The notes below the pieces were generated by a model. It saw only the letters and a program-made list of their open reading frames with translations, ran no database searches and was not told the origin of the DNA. A stretch of 64,000 nt of DNA. Source: Clostridia bacterium (GTDB lineage Bacteria; Bacillota; Clostridia; Christensenellales; Borkfalkiaceae). Position numbers and translations under genes: made by a program. Positions within the stretch are counted from its first letter, which is position 1; every line of letters starts with the position of its first letter. This document shows, piece after piece, positions 25,337-32,975 of this stretch. Where the stretch lies: assembly GCA_017536205.1 (NCBI GenBank), contig JAFXHX010000004.1, positions 62,001 through 126,000 on the forward strand, given 5' to 3'.

Positions 25337-26566
25337 TTATTTAATAAGGTTTTGCACGTTCTTTATATCTTCAAGCGTAAGTTCGGTTGCAACTTTATTG
25401 TTTTTAATTGCGTAGGCAACGCTCGTTCCAACGCCTTCGCCCATAGCAAAGCAAATGGGCATAACTCTATAACTACTGTGAGCGTAATGGTCGCCAGAAA
25501 TGCACCTACCTGCAAGCATTAAGTTTTTAACGCCAACGGGTGTAAAACAACCGTAAGGTATAGTATAAGTTCCACCCGTTTCTTGGGGCTTTTCGCTAAT
25601 ATTTTCAACTTTGCCGTTGGGGTTATGAACGCCAAAGCAATAATCTGCGCCGTAAACGAGCCAGTCGTCAAACGTTCTTGCGCCTTGAATATCGCTAGGG
25701 GTTAAGGTGTAACCACCTTTAAAACGTCTTGATTCTCTAACGCCTGCGTAAACCGATGAAGATATTGCAACGCAGTTTTCGTAGCCTTGAACTTCGTTTC
25801 TTAAAAACTCAATAATTTTAGGTATTTGTTTTCTTGCTTCAAACTCTGCTTTCGTAAGTTCAAAGGCGTTAGTTCCGTCAATGCCTATAACGTTAGTCAT
25901 GTTGCAGTAAGCAACGTTAGGCTCAAGCGATTCAAGTAGTATTATCATACCAACGGGGAAAGGTATTTTTCCGTCTTTTAGATATTCTTGCATTTTTGCT
26001 TTAAGTTTATCGTCAACGTGCGCTTCACGGTAAATGGCACGGCTATCGTCAACGCCACCTATCATAAACTCTACGGTAACGGGTTGGGTAAGCCCGTCAC
26101 TTCTACCCATTTCAAAGGGAACGCCCGCTAAATAGGCAACGTCACCGTCGCCCGTGCAGTCTATATAAGTGTTTGCCTTAATTTGCATTTCGCCAGACTT
26201 ATTGTAAGCAGTAACGCTTTTAATAACTCCGTTTTCTACGCTTACGCCCGTAACGGTGGTGTGAAGTAGCGTTTCAACGCCGGCGTTTTCTAGCATTTCT
26301 ATATAAAGTGGCTTTAAAACTTCGGGAGCAAAAACGCGCCTGCCACTCGGCATAGTTTTAGTCGTTTTACTAACTATTTCGTTAAATATTTTGCTTTTAG
26401 AGTCGCCACACCAAACGTTGAGCATACCAGTCGTACTCATACCGCCAACCATACCGTATTTTTCAACTAATAAAACTCTTGCGCCAAATCGCCTTGCCGA
26501 TATTGCCGAAGCAATTCCCGCAGGGCCTGCGCCTAAAACGGCAACGTCATAGATAAGTTCAGTCAT
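25337..26566 (-). CDS. FAD-dependent oxidoreductase (FAD_oxidored family)
   Basis: This 409-residue flavoprotein has an N-terminal Rossmann motif VAVLGAGPAGIASAISARR (residues 8-26) followed by VEKYGMVGGMSTTGMLNVWC. The GDGDVAYLAG segment and C-terminal LMLAGRCISGDHYAHSSYRV match the PF12831-type oxidoreductases of anaerobes, often annotated as acting on sugars or as dehydrogenases of unknown substrate. It has no signal peptide and is monocistronic with its own extended -10 promoter. AGGAG lies before the ATG. Substrate cannot be assigned. Confidence 0.8.
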   Translation of the reverse strand: MTELIYDVAVLGAGPAGIASAISARRFGARVLLVEKYGMVGGMSTTGMLNVWCGDSKSKIFNEIVSKTTKTMPSGRRVFAPEVLKPLYIEMLENAGVETLLHTTVTGVSVENGVIKSVTAYNKSGEMQIKANTYIDCTGDGDVAYLAGVPFEMGRSDGLTQPVTVEFMIGGVDDSRAIYREAHVDDKLKAKMQEYLKDGKIPFPVGMIILLESLEPNVAYCNMTNVIGIDGTNAFELTKAEFEARKQIPKIIEFLRNEVQGYENCVAISSSVYAGVRESRRFKGGYTLTPSDIQGARTFDDWLVYGADYCFGVHNPNGKVENISEKPQETGGTYTIPYGCFTPVGVKNLMLAGRCISGDHYAHSSYRVMPICFAMGEGVGTSVAYAIKNNKVATELTLEDIKNVQNLIK

Positions 26567-26592
26567 AAAAAAACTCCTAACGCTTTTTGTTT

Positions 26593-26621
26593 ATTATAAC
26601 ACTCGTGCATTTTTTTGTAAA
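26593..26621 (-). promoter_or_regulatory. promoter of the FAD oxidoreductase gene
   Basis: Minus strand TTTACA (26621-26616), 17-bp spacer, TATAAT (26598-26593) with an upstream TG. Confidence 0.8.
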
Positions 26622-26643
26622 CCAAAGAAAATAGTTTTGCAAT

Positions 26644-26667
26644 AAAAAAGCCGACTTCTAGTCGGCT
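26644..26667 (-). terminator. terminator of the HU gene
   Basis: On the minus strand AGCCGACT / AGTCGGCT with a 3-nt loop, followed by a run of T (plus-strand A-run 26644-26649). Confidence 0.85.
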
Positions 26668-26677
26668 ATTATAATTT

Positions 26678-26953
26678 TTATTTATTAAAAAGTGCTTTAT
26701 ACGATTTGCTAAACTTTGCGTTAGGCGATTTGCATGCGGGAATAACAACTTTTTCGTGCGTTGAAGGGTTAACGCCTTCTCTTGCATTTTTATCGCGAAG
26801 TTCAAAGGTTGCAAAGCCCGAAATGTGAACGTATTCGCCGTTTTGCAAGCACTCGGTTACAGTTTCTATAAACTTTTCAACGTAGCCTTCTGCTTCTTTA
26901 ATTGTTACGCCAAGCCTATCGGCGTATGCTCTTGTAAACTCACTCTTATTCAT
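26678..26953 (-). CDS. hup: HU-family DNA-binding protein
   Basis: The 91-residue nucleoid protein follows the HU pattern. It starts MNKSEFTRAYADRLGVTIKE, has GFATFELRDKNAREGVNPST over the DNA-binding arm and ends with CKSPNAKFSKSYKALFNK (usual VPAFKPGKxLK region). It bends DNA nonspecifically. AAAGGGGG precedes the start. A GTGTTA-TTT-TAACAC palindrome lies in its leader. Confidence 0.88.
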   Translation of the reverse strand: MNKSEFTRAYADRLGVTIKEAEGYVEKFIETVTECLQNGEYVHISGFATFELRDKNAREGVNPSTHEKVVIPACKSPNAKFSKSYKALFNK

Positions 26954-26969
26954 AATTTCCCCCTTTATC

Positions 26970-27024
26970 GTGTTAAAATAACACCCATATATTATAATTA
27001 TAGCACAATTTTTGAATAATTCAA
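26970..27024 (-). promoter_or_regulatory. promoter and leader palindrome of hup
   Basis: Minus strand TTGAAT (27024-27019), 16-bp spacer, TATAAT (27002-26997). A 15-bp perfect palindrome GTGTTAAAATAACAC (26970-26984) lies between promoter and ribosome binding site, a possible operator. Confidence 0.6.
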
Positions 27025-27074
27025 GGGGGTTTTATAAAATTATGCACCATAGCGTATAACGGGCGTACTTTGGG

Positions 27075-27108
27075 TTGACAAAAAGTTATTGCTATATTAA
27101 AATATAGC
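27075..27108 (+). promoter_or_regulatory. promoter of the AraM-like/HAD operon with overlapping palindrome
   Basis: TTGACA (27075-27080), 17-bp spacer, TAAAAT (27098-27103). The -10 is embedded in an 18-bp inverted repeat GCTATATT-AA-AATATAGC (27091-27108). Confidence 0.7.
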
Positions 27109-27119
27109 GTAGATAAATT

Positions 27120-28247
27120 ATGTTAACCGTTCAACTAAAAGCCCAACTTTCGGGCGTAATAAAAAGCGATAACGTGCGAGTAACCAGCATTAAAGACGCA
27201 TTTAGTAGTAACGACTTTACTTCACAAAAAGTTGAAGTTATTCTTACCGAAAACGACTTAAAAGTGCACGGCACGGCTCTTTTAGATGCCTTAAAGGCGC
27301 TTAATATCGAGCCTAGCGTTATTATTTTAGACGGCGATTTATTAGGTCAAAACCATGGCGATTTTACAAGCGAAGTTATAGTTTTAGGAAGTTCTGGGTT
27401 TATAAACGGCGTTATAAACTCTGCACCTAAAAGCGTTAAGTTCTTTATAGTTCCAACAAGCCCCTTGCTTGAAGAACTTGAAAGCGCCGTTATAATAATA
27501 GACGAAAGCATTATTTTAAAGGCGAGTAACGAAGAATATGCCAAGGCGTTTTTAAGCGTTATAAATAAGCCCCTTGCGCTTATCGATTTTAAGTTAAACG
27601 CTTACCTAACGGGAAGTAGCGCCGAAAACGAGTGGTTTTCCACGGTAAAAAACGCAGTTTCGGTGGCTTCAAAGTTAACTAAGTATAGTAATTACAAGCA
27701 GGCAATAATTTTAGCAGAAGCAATGCTTTTATGGGTTAACCTTAATTCTAACGTGCTTTCTAAAAGTGGCGAAAGCGCCGTTTATAGCGCAACTAAACTT
27801 TTTATGCCCGAACTTAAAGGTAGCCACGCTAGGTTTATTTCGCTTGAAAAAACCTTAAAACTTTACCACTTGTTGTTTTCTAACGATTATAGCGCGTTGC
27901 TTTCAAGCCCAAACTATACAGAAAACGTTAAACTACTTGCCGAAAAAACGGGTAAAGACCCTAACGAATACGTTAAAAACTTAAAAGTTCCCAAAAAGCG
28001 TAGGCTTGAACTTATTTACTTGCTTCTTGATAAAACGCGCGATAGTTTTATTAAAGAAACGGGGGCAATGCTTTCCGTGCTGGGTGGAATTAAAAAAATA
28101 TACCTTGCAATAATTAAAGAAAAGGAAACTATTATTCCTTATTATAAAGATATTAAAAACGCGGTAACGGTAGCGCCATATATTACAAGCGCCGAAAACG
28201 CTTTAACGCTATGCCGTGATTTAGGAGTTTTACAATGCGCAAATTAG
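27120..28247 (+). CDS. degenerate glycerol-1-phosphate dehydrogenase (AraM)-like protein
   Basis: The 375-residue protein resembles the AraM/G1P dehydrogenase family weakly. EVIVLGSSGFINGVIN stands where the family has a GSGTINDITR-type nucleotide loop, SVKFFIVPTSPLLEELESA stands where it has PTAPSMDGYAS, and the helical C-terminal half ends KDIKNAVTVAPYITSAENAL. The Asp expected after PTAPSM and the HG..V histidine of the metal site are not seen, so catalysis may be lost or altered. The next gene is a NagD/AraL-type phosphatase, the same pairing as Bacillus araL-araM. No ribosome binding site precedes the ATG, which is about 10 bases from the predicted transcription start. Confidence 0.5.
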   Translation: MLTVQLKAQLSGVIKSDNVRVTSIKDAFSSNDFTSQKVEVILTENDLKVHGTALLDALKALNIEPSVIILDGDLLGQNHGDFTSEVIVLGSSGFINGVINSAPKSVKFFIVPTSPLLEELESAVIIIDESIILKASNEEYAKAFLSVINKPLALIDFKLNAYLTGSSAENEWFSTVKNAVSVASKLTKYSNYKQAIILAEAMLLWVNLNSNVLSKSGESAVYSATKLFMPELKGSHARFISLEKTLKLYHLLFSNDYSALLSSPNYTENVKLLAEKTGKDPNEYVKNLKVPKKRRLELIYLLLDKTRDSFIKETGAMLSVLGGIKKIYLAIIKEKETIIPYYKDIKNAVTVAPYITSAENALTLCRDLGVLQCAN

Positions 28248-29047
28248 ATGACGGACTTAAAAAAGCACTAGAAAAAGTTAAGTATTTTTTATTAGACCTT
28301 GACGGGACTTTGTATTTAGACGGCGTTCCCATAGGCGATATGGCAAATACTCTTAACTATATAAGAAGTACGGGTAGAAAACTAATATACCTTACGAACA
28401 ACTCGTCAAAAAGCACCGATAAATACGTTGATAGATTAACAAAAATAGGCTTTTATAAAGAAGGCGATTTAGTTTATTCTTCGGGAACTGCATCGGCAGA
28501 ATATTTCAACCGTTATTACGCAGGCAAAAAAGTTTTCGTTTTGGGAACGGAATCGTTTAAAGCCGAACTTATTAAAAACGGCGTTAACGTTACCGAAGGG
28601 CTAGACGCCGATATTGCGCTTCTTGCTTACGACACCGAACTAACGTATAAAAAACTTTGCGATTTCGTTAAAAATATTCACCGTGGCGCAAAATATATAG
28701 CAACCCACCCCGATAACAACTGCCCCGCAGAAGAAGTTTATATTCCCGACGCCGGCTCGTTTATTAAAATGATAGAAACTTCTAACGGCTTTACCCCCGA
28801 ACTTATTATAGGCAAGCCAAACTCCGTTATGGGCAAAAACTTAAAAGTTCGCTTTAACGAAGAAGACGACAAGGCGTTTATGATGGTTGGCGATAGGCTT
28901 TATACCGATATTGCTTTCGGGATTAACAGCAATTTTTACTCTATGCTAGTTTTAAGTGGCGAAACCACCGAAGATATGCTTGAAACTTCGCCCGTTAACC
29001 CGTCGTTTATTCTAGAAAGTTTCAACGACGTAAAAAATTACCTTTAA
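28235..29047 (+). CDS. HAD-IIA phosphatase (NagD/AraL family)
   Basis: The 270-residue HAD hydrolase has motif I DLDGTLYLDG (Asp21, Asp23), motif II YLTNNSS, a C2 cap, GKPNSVMGK (motif III Lys) and VGDRLYTDI (motif IV). Family members dephosphorylate small sugar phosphates, p-nitrophenyl phosphate or glycerol phosphates. It overlaps the AraM-like gene by 13 bases and is co-translated; glycerol-1-phosphate or another phospho-polyol is a plausible but unproven substrate. Confidence 0.85.
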   Translation: MRKLDDGLKKALEKVKYFLLDLDGTLYLDGVPIGDMANTLNYIRSTGRKLIYLTNNSSKSTDKYVDRLTKIGFYKEGDLVYSSGTASAEYFNRYYAGKKVFVLGTESFKAELIKNGVNVTEGLDADIALLAYDTELTYKKLCDFVKNIHRGAKYIATHPDNNCPAEEVYIPDAGSFIKMIETSNGFTPELIIGKPNSVMGKNLKVRFNEEDDKAFMMVGDRLYTDIAFGINSNFYSMLVLSGETTEDMLETSPVNPSFILESFNDVKNYL

Positions 29048-29080
29048 AACTGAATAAAACCCAAAAATTAAGGCAATAAT

Positions 29081-29108
29081 CCCCACCGTCAAACTCGGTG
29101 GGGGTTTT
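29081..29108 (+). terminator. terminator-like hairpin whose 3' arm supplies the next ribosome binding site
   Basis: CCCCACCG (29081-29088) / CGGTGGGG (29096-29103) with loop TCAAACT, then GTTTTATT and the ATG at 29112. The GGTGGGGG of the 3' arm is the only Shine-Dalgarno-like sequence for the following gene. Confidence 0.75.
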
Positions 29109-29111
29109 ATT

Positions 29112-29495
29112 ATGCTAAAAAGACTGTGCGCGCTTATAGGCGTTGCGCTAACCTTAATTTTTTCGCTAGGCTCGCTACCTAAAACTTCTATTATATGCAT
29201 AGGCGAAAAGTCTGCAGGAACGTTTAAAGAACTAAACCAAGCAACGAAAATTGAACTTTTGCAAAGGTGTGGCGTTTCTTTTAGCGCAAGTGAAGTTGAA
29301 GCGCTAAAAATTATTGAAAGCGCAAACGCAACCCTAGTTTATAAAAGTAACGTAAACGGCGTTGAAAACTACTATTACTATTCGCCGTATATAAACGGAA
29401 AAGAACTTGTAAAGGGCAAAAAGGTAAACTTGCACGTTGCCGTGTCAAACGAAAAAGTAACGGTAGGCTCGCCACTTATCTACTACGGCTACTAG
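29112..29495 (+). CDS. YwmB-like secreted protein (short form)
   Basis: The 127-residue protein has an N-terminal signal peptide or anchor (ALIGVALTLIFSLGSLP). The C-terminal segment GKKVNLHVAVSNEKVTVGSP followed by LIYYGY resembles the end of Bacillus YwmB (K-x-N-L-Q-I-A ... VTVGTP). It is much shorter than YwmB (about 245 residues). In Bacillus ywmB lies near spoIID and spoIIQ; here the next gene is a SpoIIQ-like M23 protein, supporting the assignment. Function is unknown. The similarity rests on memory of the family and needs a profile search. Confidence 0.45.
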   Translation: MLKRLCALIGVALTLIFSLGSLPKTSIICIGEKSAGTFKELNQATKIELLQRCGVSFSASEVEALKIIESANATLVYKSNVNGVENYYYYSPYINGKELVKGKKVNLHVAVSNEKVTVGSPLIYYGY

Positions 29496-29514
29496 TACAT
29501 ATTGGAGGTAATTT

Positions 29515-30150
29515 ATGAAAGCAAAAGTTTTAAGTTTTTTAAAGAATAACGCCTATTACTTTGCGTTTATTGCCTGCCTTGCAGTTTTGGCAGGCATAAC
29601 CGTTGCGCTCGTAACGGCGGGGAATAACAACTCGTTACAAACGGGTGGTAACCAAATAGAACAAGAAGGGGAAAATCAAACTCCCGAAACGCCTAGCGAG
29701 CCAGAAGACAACACGCCCACCGTAACGGTTATAGAGTTTATTATGCCCGTTCAAGGCGCAACCGTTATAAAAGATTACGTTTCTGCAAGCGTAGTTTACA
29801 ACCAAACGCTAGGTCTTTACACGGGGCATAAGGCAATAGACTTTGCAAGCGCAGAAGGCGCAAGCGTAGTATGCGTGTATGACGGAATCGTTGAAAGTAT
29901 AACCGTTTCTAAAGTAGAAGGAACGACCGTAACCGTTAATCACGGCAACGGTTTAAAAACCGTTTACAACAGTTTAGAAGTTAGAGAAGACCTTTTAGAA
30001 GGTATGACTCTTTCAAAAGGCGACGTTATAGGCGAAGTTTCAACTAACAACAAAACTGAATATTTAGACGGTGCGCACTTACACTTTGAAGTTATTGAAA
30101 ACGGCGAAAAAATAGACCCTGAGAAATATCTTATAACCGAAAGTAAATAA
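29515..30150 (+). CDS. M23/LytM-domain membrane peptidase, SpoIIQ-like
   Basis: The 211-residue protein has one N-terminal transmembrane helix (AYYFAFIACLAVLAGITVAL), an acidic Pro-rich linker and a C-terminal LytM domain. The zinc ligands are intact: H105-x3-D109 in GHKAIDFAS and H188-x-H190 in AHLHFEVI. Clostridial SpoIIQ proteins are built this way, with an active endopeptidase, and dock with SpoIIIAH across the engulfing septum. Without other spo genes in the window a general cell-wall peptidase is also possible. AGGAGG-like GGAGGT lies before the ATG. Confidence 0.75.
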   Translation: MKAKVLSFLKNNAYYFAFIACLAVLAGITVALVTAGNNNSLQTGGNQIEQEGENQTPETPSEPEDNTPTVTVIEFIMPVQGATVIKDYVSASVVYNQTLGLYTGHKAIDFASAEGASVVCVYDGIVESITVSKVEGTTVTVNHGNGLKTVYNSLEVREDLLEGMTLSKGDVIGEVSTNNKTEYLDGAHLHFEVIENGEKIDPEKYLITESK

Positions 30151-30169
30151 GTTCGTAATAAATATCAAG

Positions 30170-30201
30170 GCTCTCAAGTAAAATAACTTGGGGGCTTTTT
30201 T
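30170..30201 (+). terminator. terminator abutting the start codon of the M1 peptidase gene
   Basis: A 10-bp stem GCTCTCAAGT / ACTTGGGGGC (with G-T pairs) and 6-nt loop, followed by six T and then the ATG at 30202. The GGGGG of the 3' arm is the only ribosome-binding candidate. Confidence 0.8.
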
Positions 30202-31641
30202 ATGCGAAAAATTACCATTTTACTGCTTTTAATAAGTTTTACCTTTTCACTTTTTGCGTGCGAAAAAAGTAAAAGCGTGGGCTTAAAAATAAGTTATGAT
30301 ATAACTGCCGAATTACAAGAAAATTATACTTTAAACGCAAGCCAAACGGTAACTGTTGAAAACGGCGAGAACTATGCGTTAAGCAGTTTATATTTTACCC
30401 TTTATACAAAGGCGTTTGAAGAAGGCGCAACCGTAAAACCTTATTATAAAAGTAGCGAAACGGCGCTTTTCCCAAACGGAATTAGTTACGGTAAAACGGA
30501 AATAACTAAAATTAAAATAGATGGAAAAGACGCACCTTACGAAATAGACGGAATAACCTTAAAAGTGGGGCTAGAAAAACCACTAAACACGGGCGAAACG
30601 GTAAGCGTTTATATTGAATATTCACTTATACTGCCAAACGCCAACCACCGTTACGGCTACGGAAACAACACCGTTAATTTAAGTGGGTTTTACCCCGTAT
30701 TATGCGTTTTAGAAAACGGAAAATATTACGAGAGTGAATATTACCCTGCAGGCGACCCGTTTTATACGCAGGCATCAAACTTTAAAGTGAGTTTTACGGT
30801 GCCGTCTGAGTATTCGGTAGCGTCGTCGCTATCGCCAACGGGGGTAGAGTGGCAAGGTGGGGTAACCACTTATAATTACGAGAGGCAAAACGCACGAGAT
30901 ATTGCACTAGTACTTGGCAAAGATTTTAAGATTTTAAAAGATACCGTAAACGGCAAAGCCGTTTCATATTATTATTTTAACGATGAAAACCCACGAAAAT
31001 CGTTAAAAACGGCGTGCGATAGCCTAGCGTATTTTGAAAACCTTTTTTGCCCGTATCCGTATAGCGAATATACGGTGTGCCAAGCCGATTTTTTATACGG
31101 CGGTATGGAGTACTCGGGGCTTTCGCTAATTTCAGCGTCGGCAGGCGATTATTCTAGTTACGTTATAGCGCACGAAACGGCGCATCAATGGTGGCACGGC
31201 ATAGTTGGCTTTAACGAGAGCGAGCACGGTTATTTAGACGAGGGGCTTACTGAACTTTCGGCGTCGCTTTATATGGATTACGCCAAAGAAAAGCCATACG
31301 AAAGTTATTTAAACGAAGCCAAAAACGAATACGCCGAAATTAGGCGCGCGCTAATACTTAACGGCATAACAACCCCACCCGTTATGCAAAGAAATCTTAA
31401 ATATTTTTCAAGCGAACTCGAATACGTTATGATTGCTTACAATCGTTCGTTTATTGCGCTTAACGAAGTTAAAAACTTTACGGGAAACAAAAGGTTTTTT
31501 AAACTTTTAAGCGCTTTTGCTAAAAAATATTCTTTTAAAAACGCAAAGCCAGAAGATTTTATAGAAATGGCAAATAAAGTAAAGCGTGGCGCAGGCGAAA
31601 TCGTTAAAGAATACGCAAGTGGCGAAAGAGTTGTAAAATAG
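30202..31641 (+). CDS. lipoprotein M1-family metallopeptidase
   Basis: The 479-residue protein has a lipobox LFAC at the end of the signal peptide. An N-terminal beta domain is followed by the gluzincin site H324-E325-T-A-H328 (HETAHQWWHG) and, 19 residues on, E347 in LDEGLTELSA, the M1 zinc triad. A Tyr in VMIAYNRSFIAL is a candidate transition-state residue. It would act as a surface-anchored aminopeptidase. Shorter than typical M1 enzymes (600-900), lacking the C-terminal helical domain, as in the bacterial short M1-like group. Confidence 0.82.
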   Translation: MRKITILLLLISFTFSLFACEKSKSVGLKISYDITAELQENYTLNASQTVTVENGENYALSSLYFTLYTKAFEEGATVKPYYKSSETALFPNGISYGKTEITKIKIDGKDAPYEIDGITLKVGLEKPLNTGETVSVYIEYSLILPNANHRYGYGNNTVNLSGFYPVLCVLENGKYYESEYYPAGDPFYTQASNFKVSFTVPSEYSVASSLSPTGVEWQGGVTTYNYERQNARDIALVLGKDFKILKDTVNGKAVSYYYFNDENPRKSLKTACDSLAYFENLFCPYPYSEYTVCQADFLYGGMEYSGLSLISASAGDYSSYVIAHETAHQWWHGIVGFNESEHGYLDEGLTELSASLYMDYAKEKPYESYLNEAKNEYAEIRRALILNGITTPPVMQRNLKYFSSELEYVMIAYNRSFIALNEVKNFTGNKRFFKLLSAFAKKYSFKNAKPEDFIEMANKVKRGAGEIVKEYASGERVVK

Positions 31642-31695
31642 TGGCTTTTCCCACGGTTTTTTCACAGTATTTATAAATTAGATTTATAAAAAACA

Positions 31696-31724
31696 TTGAC
31701 AAAGGGAGCAATAAGTGTTAAAAT
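31696..31724 (+). promoter_or_regulatory. promoter of the LRR lipoprotein/membrane protein genes
   Basis: TTGACA (31696-31701), 17-bp spacer, TAAAAT (31719-31724). A small leader hairpin ACGGGC-TAAA-GCCCGT (31735-31750) follows. Confidence 0.8.
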
Positions 31725-31779
31725 TAAAAAAAATACGGGCTAAAGCCCGTTTGCGTTTAGAATTAATAGGAGTAAATAA

Positions 31780-32919
31780 ATGTCCAAATTATTAAAAACA
31801 CTTCTCGTTGCTCTTTTAAGTTTTTCGCTCGTTTTTACTATTGCAGGTTGCAATAACGACGATGATGGCGACACTACCCAAACAGGCGAATTAGTTTACA
31901 AACTTATAACTGGTGACGACGGGGATCAGTACTACGCAGTAACAGGCTACACCGTTTCTAGTGACGATGCGGTTAAAATGGCAACGGGCGACTTTTCGTC
32001 GTTTACAAAGGCTCAACGCGAGATAACCATTCTCGAAACCTATAACGGAAAACCCGTTAAAGAGATTTCGGCCGCCGCTTTTGCAGACCAAGTTATTCTT
32101 AAAAAAGTAACCGTTCCCGCTAGCGTTGAAACGATAGGCGAAGGTGCTTTCTCGGGTTGTACTAACCTTGAAGAATTAACCCTTCCTTTCGTTGGTAAAA
32201 AGGCAGACGCCGTTAACGGTGAAAGAGTTTTAGGCTATATTTTCGGTGCGTCTTCAACGGGTGACGGAAACGTTCAAATTACCGCTAAAATTCAAAAAGA
32301 AGAAAGTGAAGCGGCAACTACTTTCTACGTTCCCGCATCTTTAAAAACGCTAACCGTAACCGGCAGTAGAGTTCCCGAATGCGCGTTCTACGGTTTAACG
32401 ATGCTTCAAAACGTTTCGATTCCTAACGCAACATATATCGGCGCATATGCGTTCTACGGTTGCTCGCTTATATACGAAATTAACGTTGCAAGCGTTGTTG
32501 CTATTTACGACCATGCGTTTGAACTTTGCACTTCACTTCAAAAGGTGGCTTTCGGCGATACGCCTTCACTTGAATACGTTGGCGATTACGCTTTTGCAGG
32601 GTGTTCAAGGCTTGGGCTTAACTATGCAAGTAACGATAAAGCGCTTATAACGCTTACTCTTCCTGCAACCGTTAACTATCTTGGCGAATACGCGTTTAGC
32701 GACTGTGTAGAACTTAAATACGTTGATATTTCTTCAACTTTAATAACCACTATTTACGGCGGAACTTTTAGCGCTTGCGAATCTCTTCAAGAAGTTAAAG
32801 TTAACGCTAATATAGAAGTTAAAGCAGGTGCGTTTACCGAAAGTCCTAAAATGGACGCTAGCAAACTCATCGGCGTAGACTTAACTAAGATTGAAAACGG
32901 CGCTTTCGGCACCGTTTAA
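31780..32919 (+). CDS. BspA-type leucine-rich-repeat lipoprotein
   Basis: The 379-residue surface protein has a signal peptide ending in lipobox IAGC, an acidic NDDDGDTTQTGE linker, and from about residue 95 a series of LRR_5 repeats. Examples are VTVPASVETIGEGAFSGCTN, ATYIGAYAFYGCS and LEYVGDYAFAGCSRL, with the recurrent I-G-x-x-A-F-x-x-C pattern. Such proteins mediate adhesion or carbohydrate/protein binding in gut bacteria; the ligand is unknown. AGGAG precedes the ATG. Confidence 0.88.
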   Translation: MSKLLKTLLVALLSFSLVFTIAGCNNDDDGDTTQTGELVYKLITGDDGDQYYAVTGYTVSSDDAVKMATGDFSSFTKAQREITILETYNGKPVKEISAAAFADQVILKKVTVPASVETIGEGAFSGCTNLEELTLPFVGKKADAVNGERVLGYIFGASSTGDGNVQITAKIQKEESEAATTFYVPASLKTLTVTGSRVPECAFYGLTMLQNVSIPNATYIGAYAFYGCSLIYEINVASVVAIYDHAFELCTSLQKVAFGDTPSLEYVGDYAFAGCSRLGLNYASNDKALITLTLPATVNYLGEYAFSDCVELKYVDISSTLITTIYGGTFSACESLQEVKVNANIEVKAGAFTESPKMDASKLIGVDLTKIENGAFGTV

Positions 32920-32975
32920 AATACAAACCTTGTCGGGCTCTATTTTAAATGCATTTTTTGCAAAGGAGAACATTT

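Noticed and set aside
26563..26814. 83-residue minus-strand frame overlapping hup
   Set aside because: Out of frame with hup, spans its terminator and lacks a ribosome binding site.
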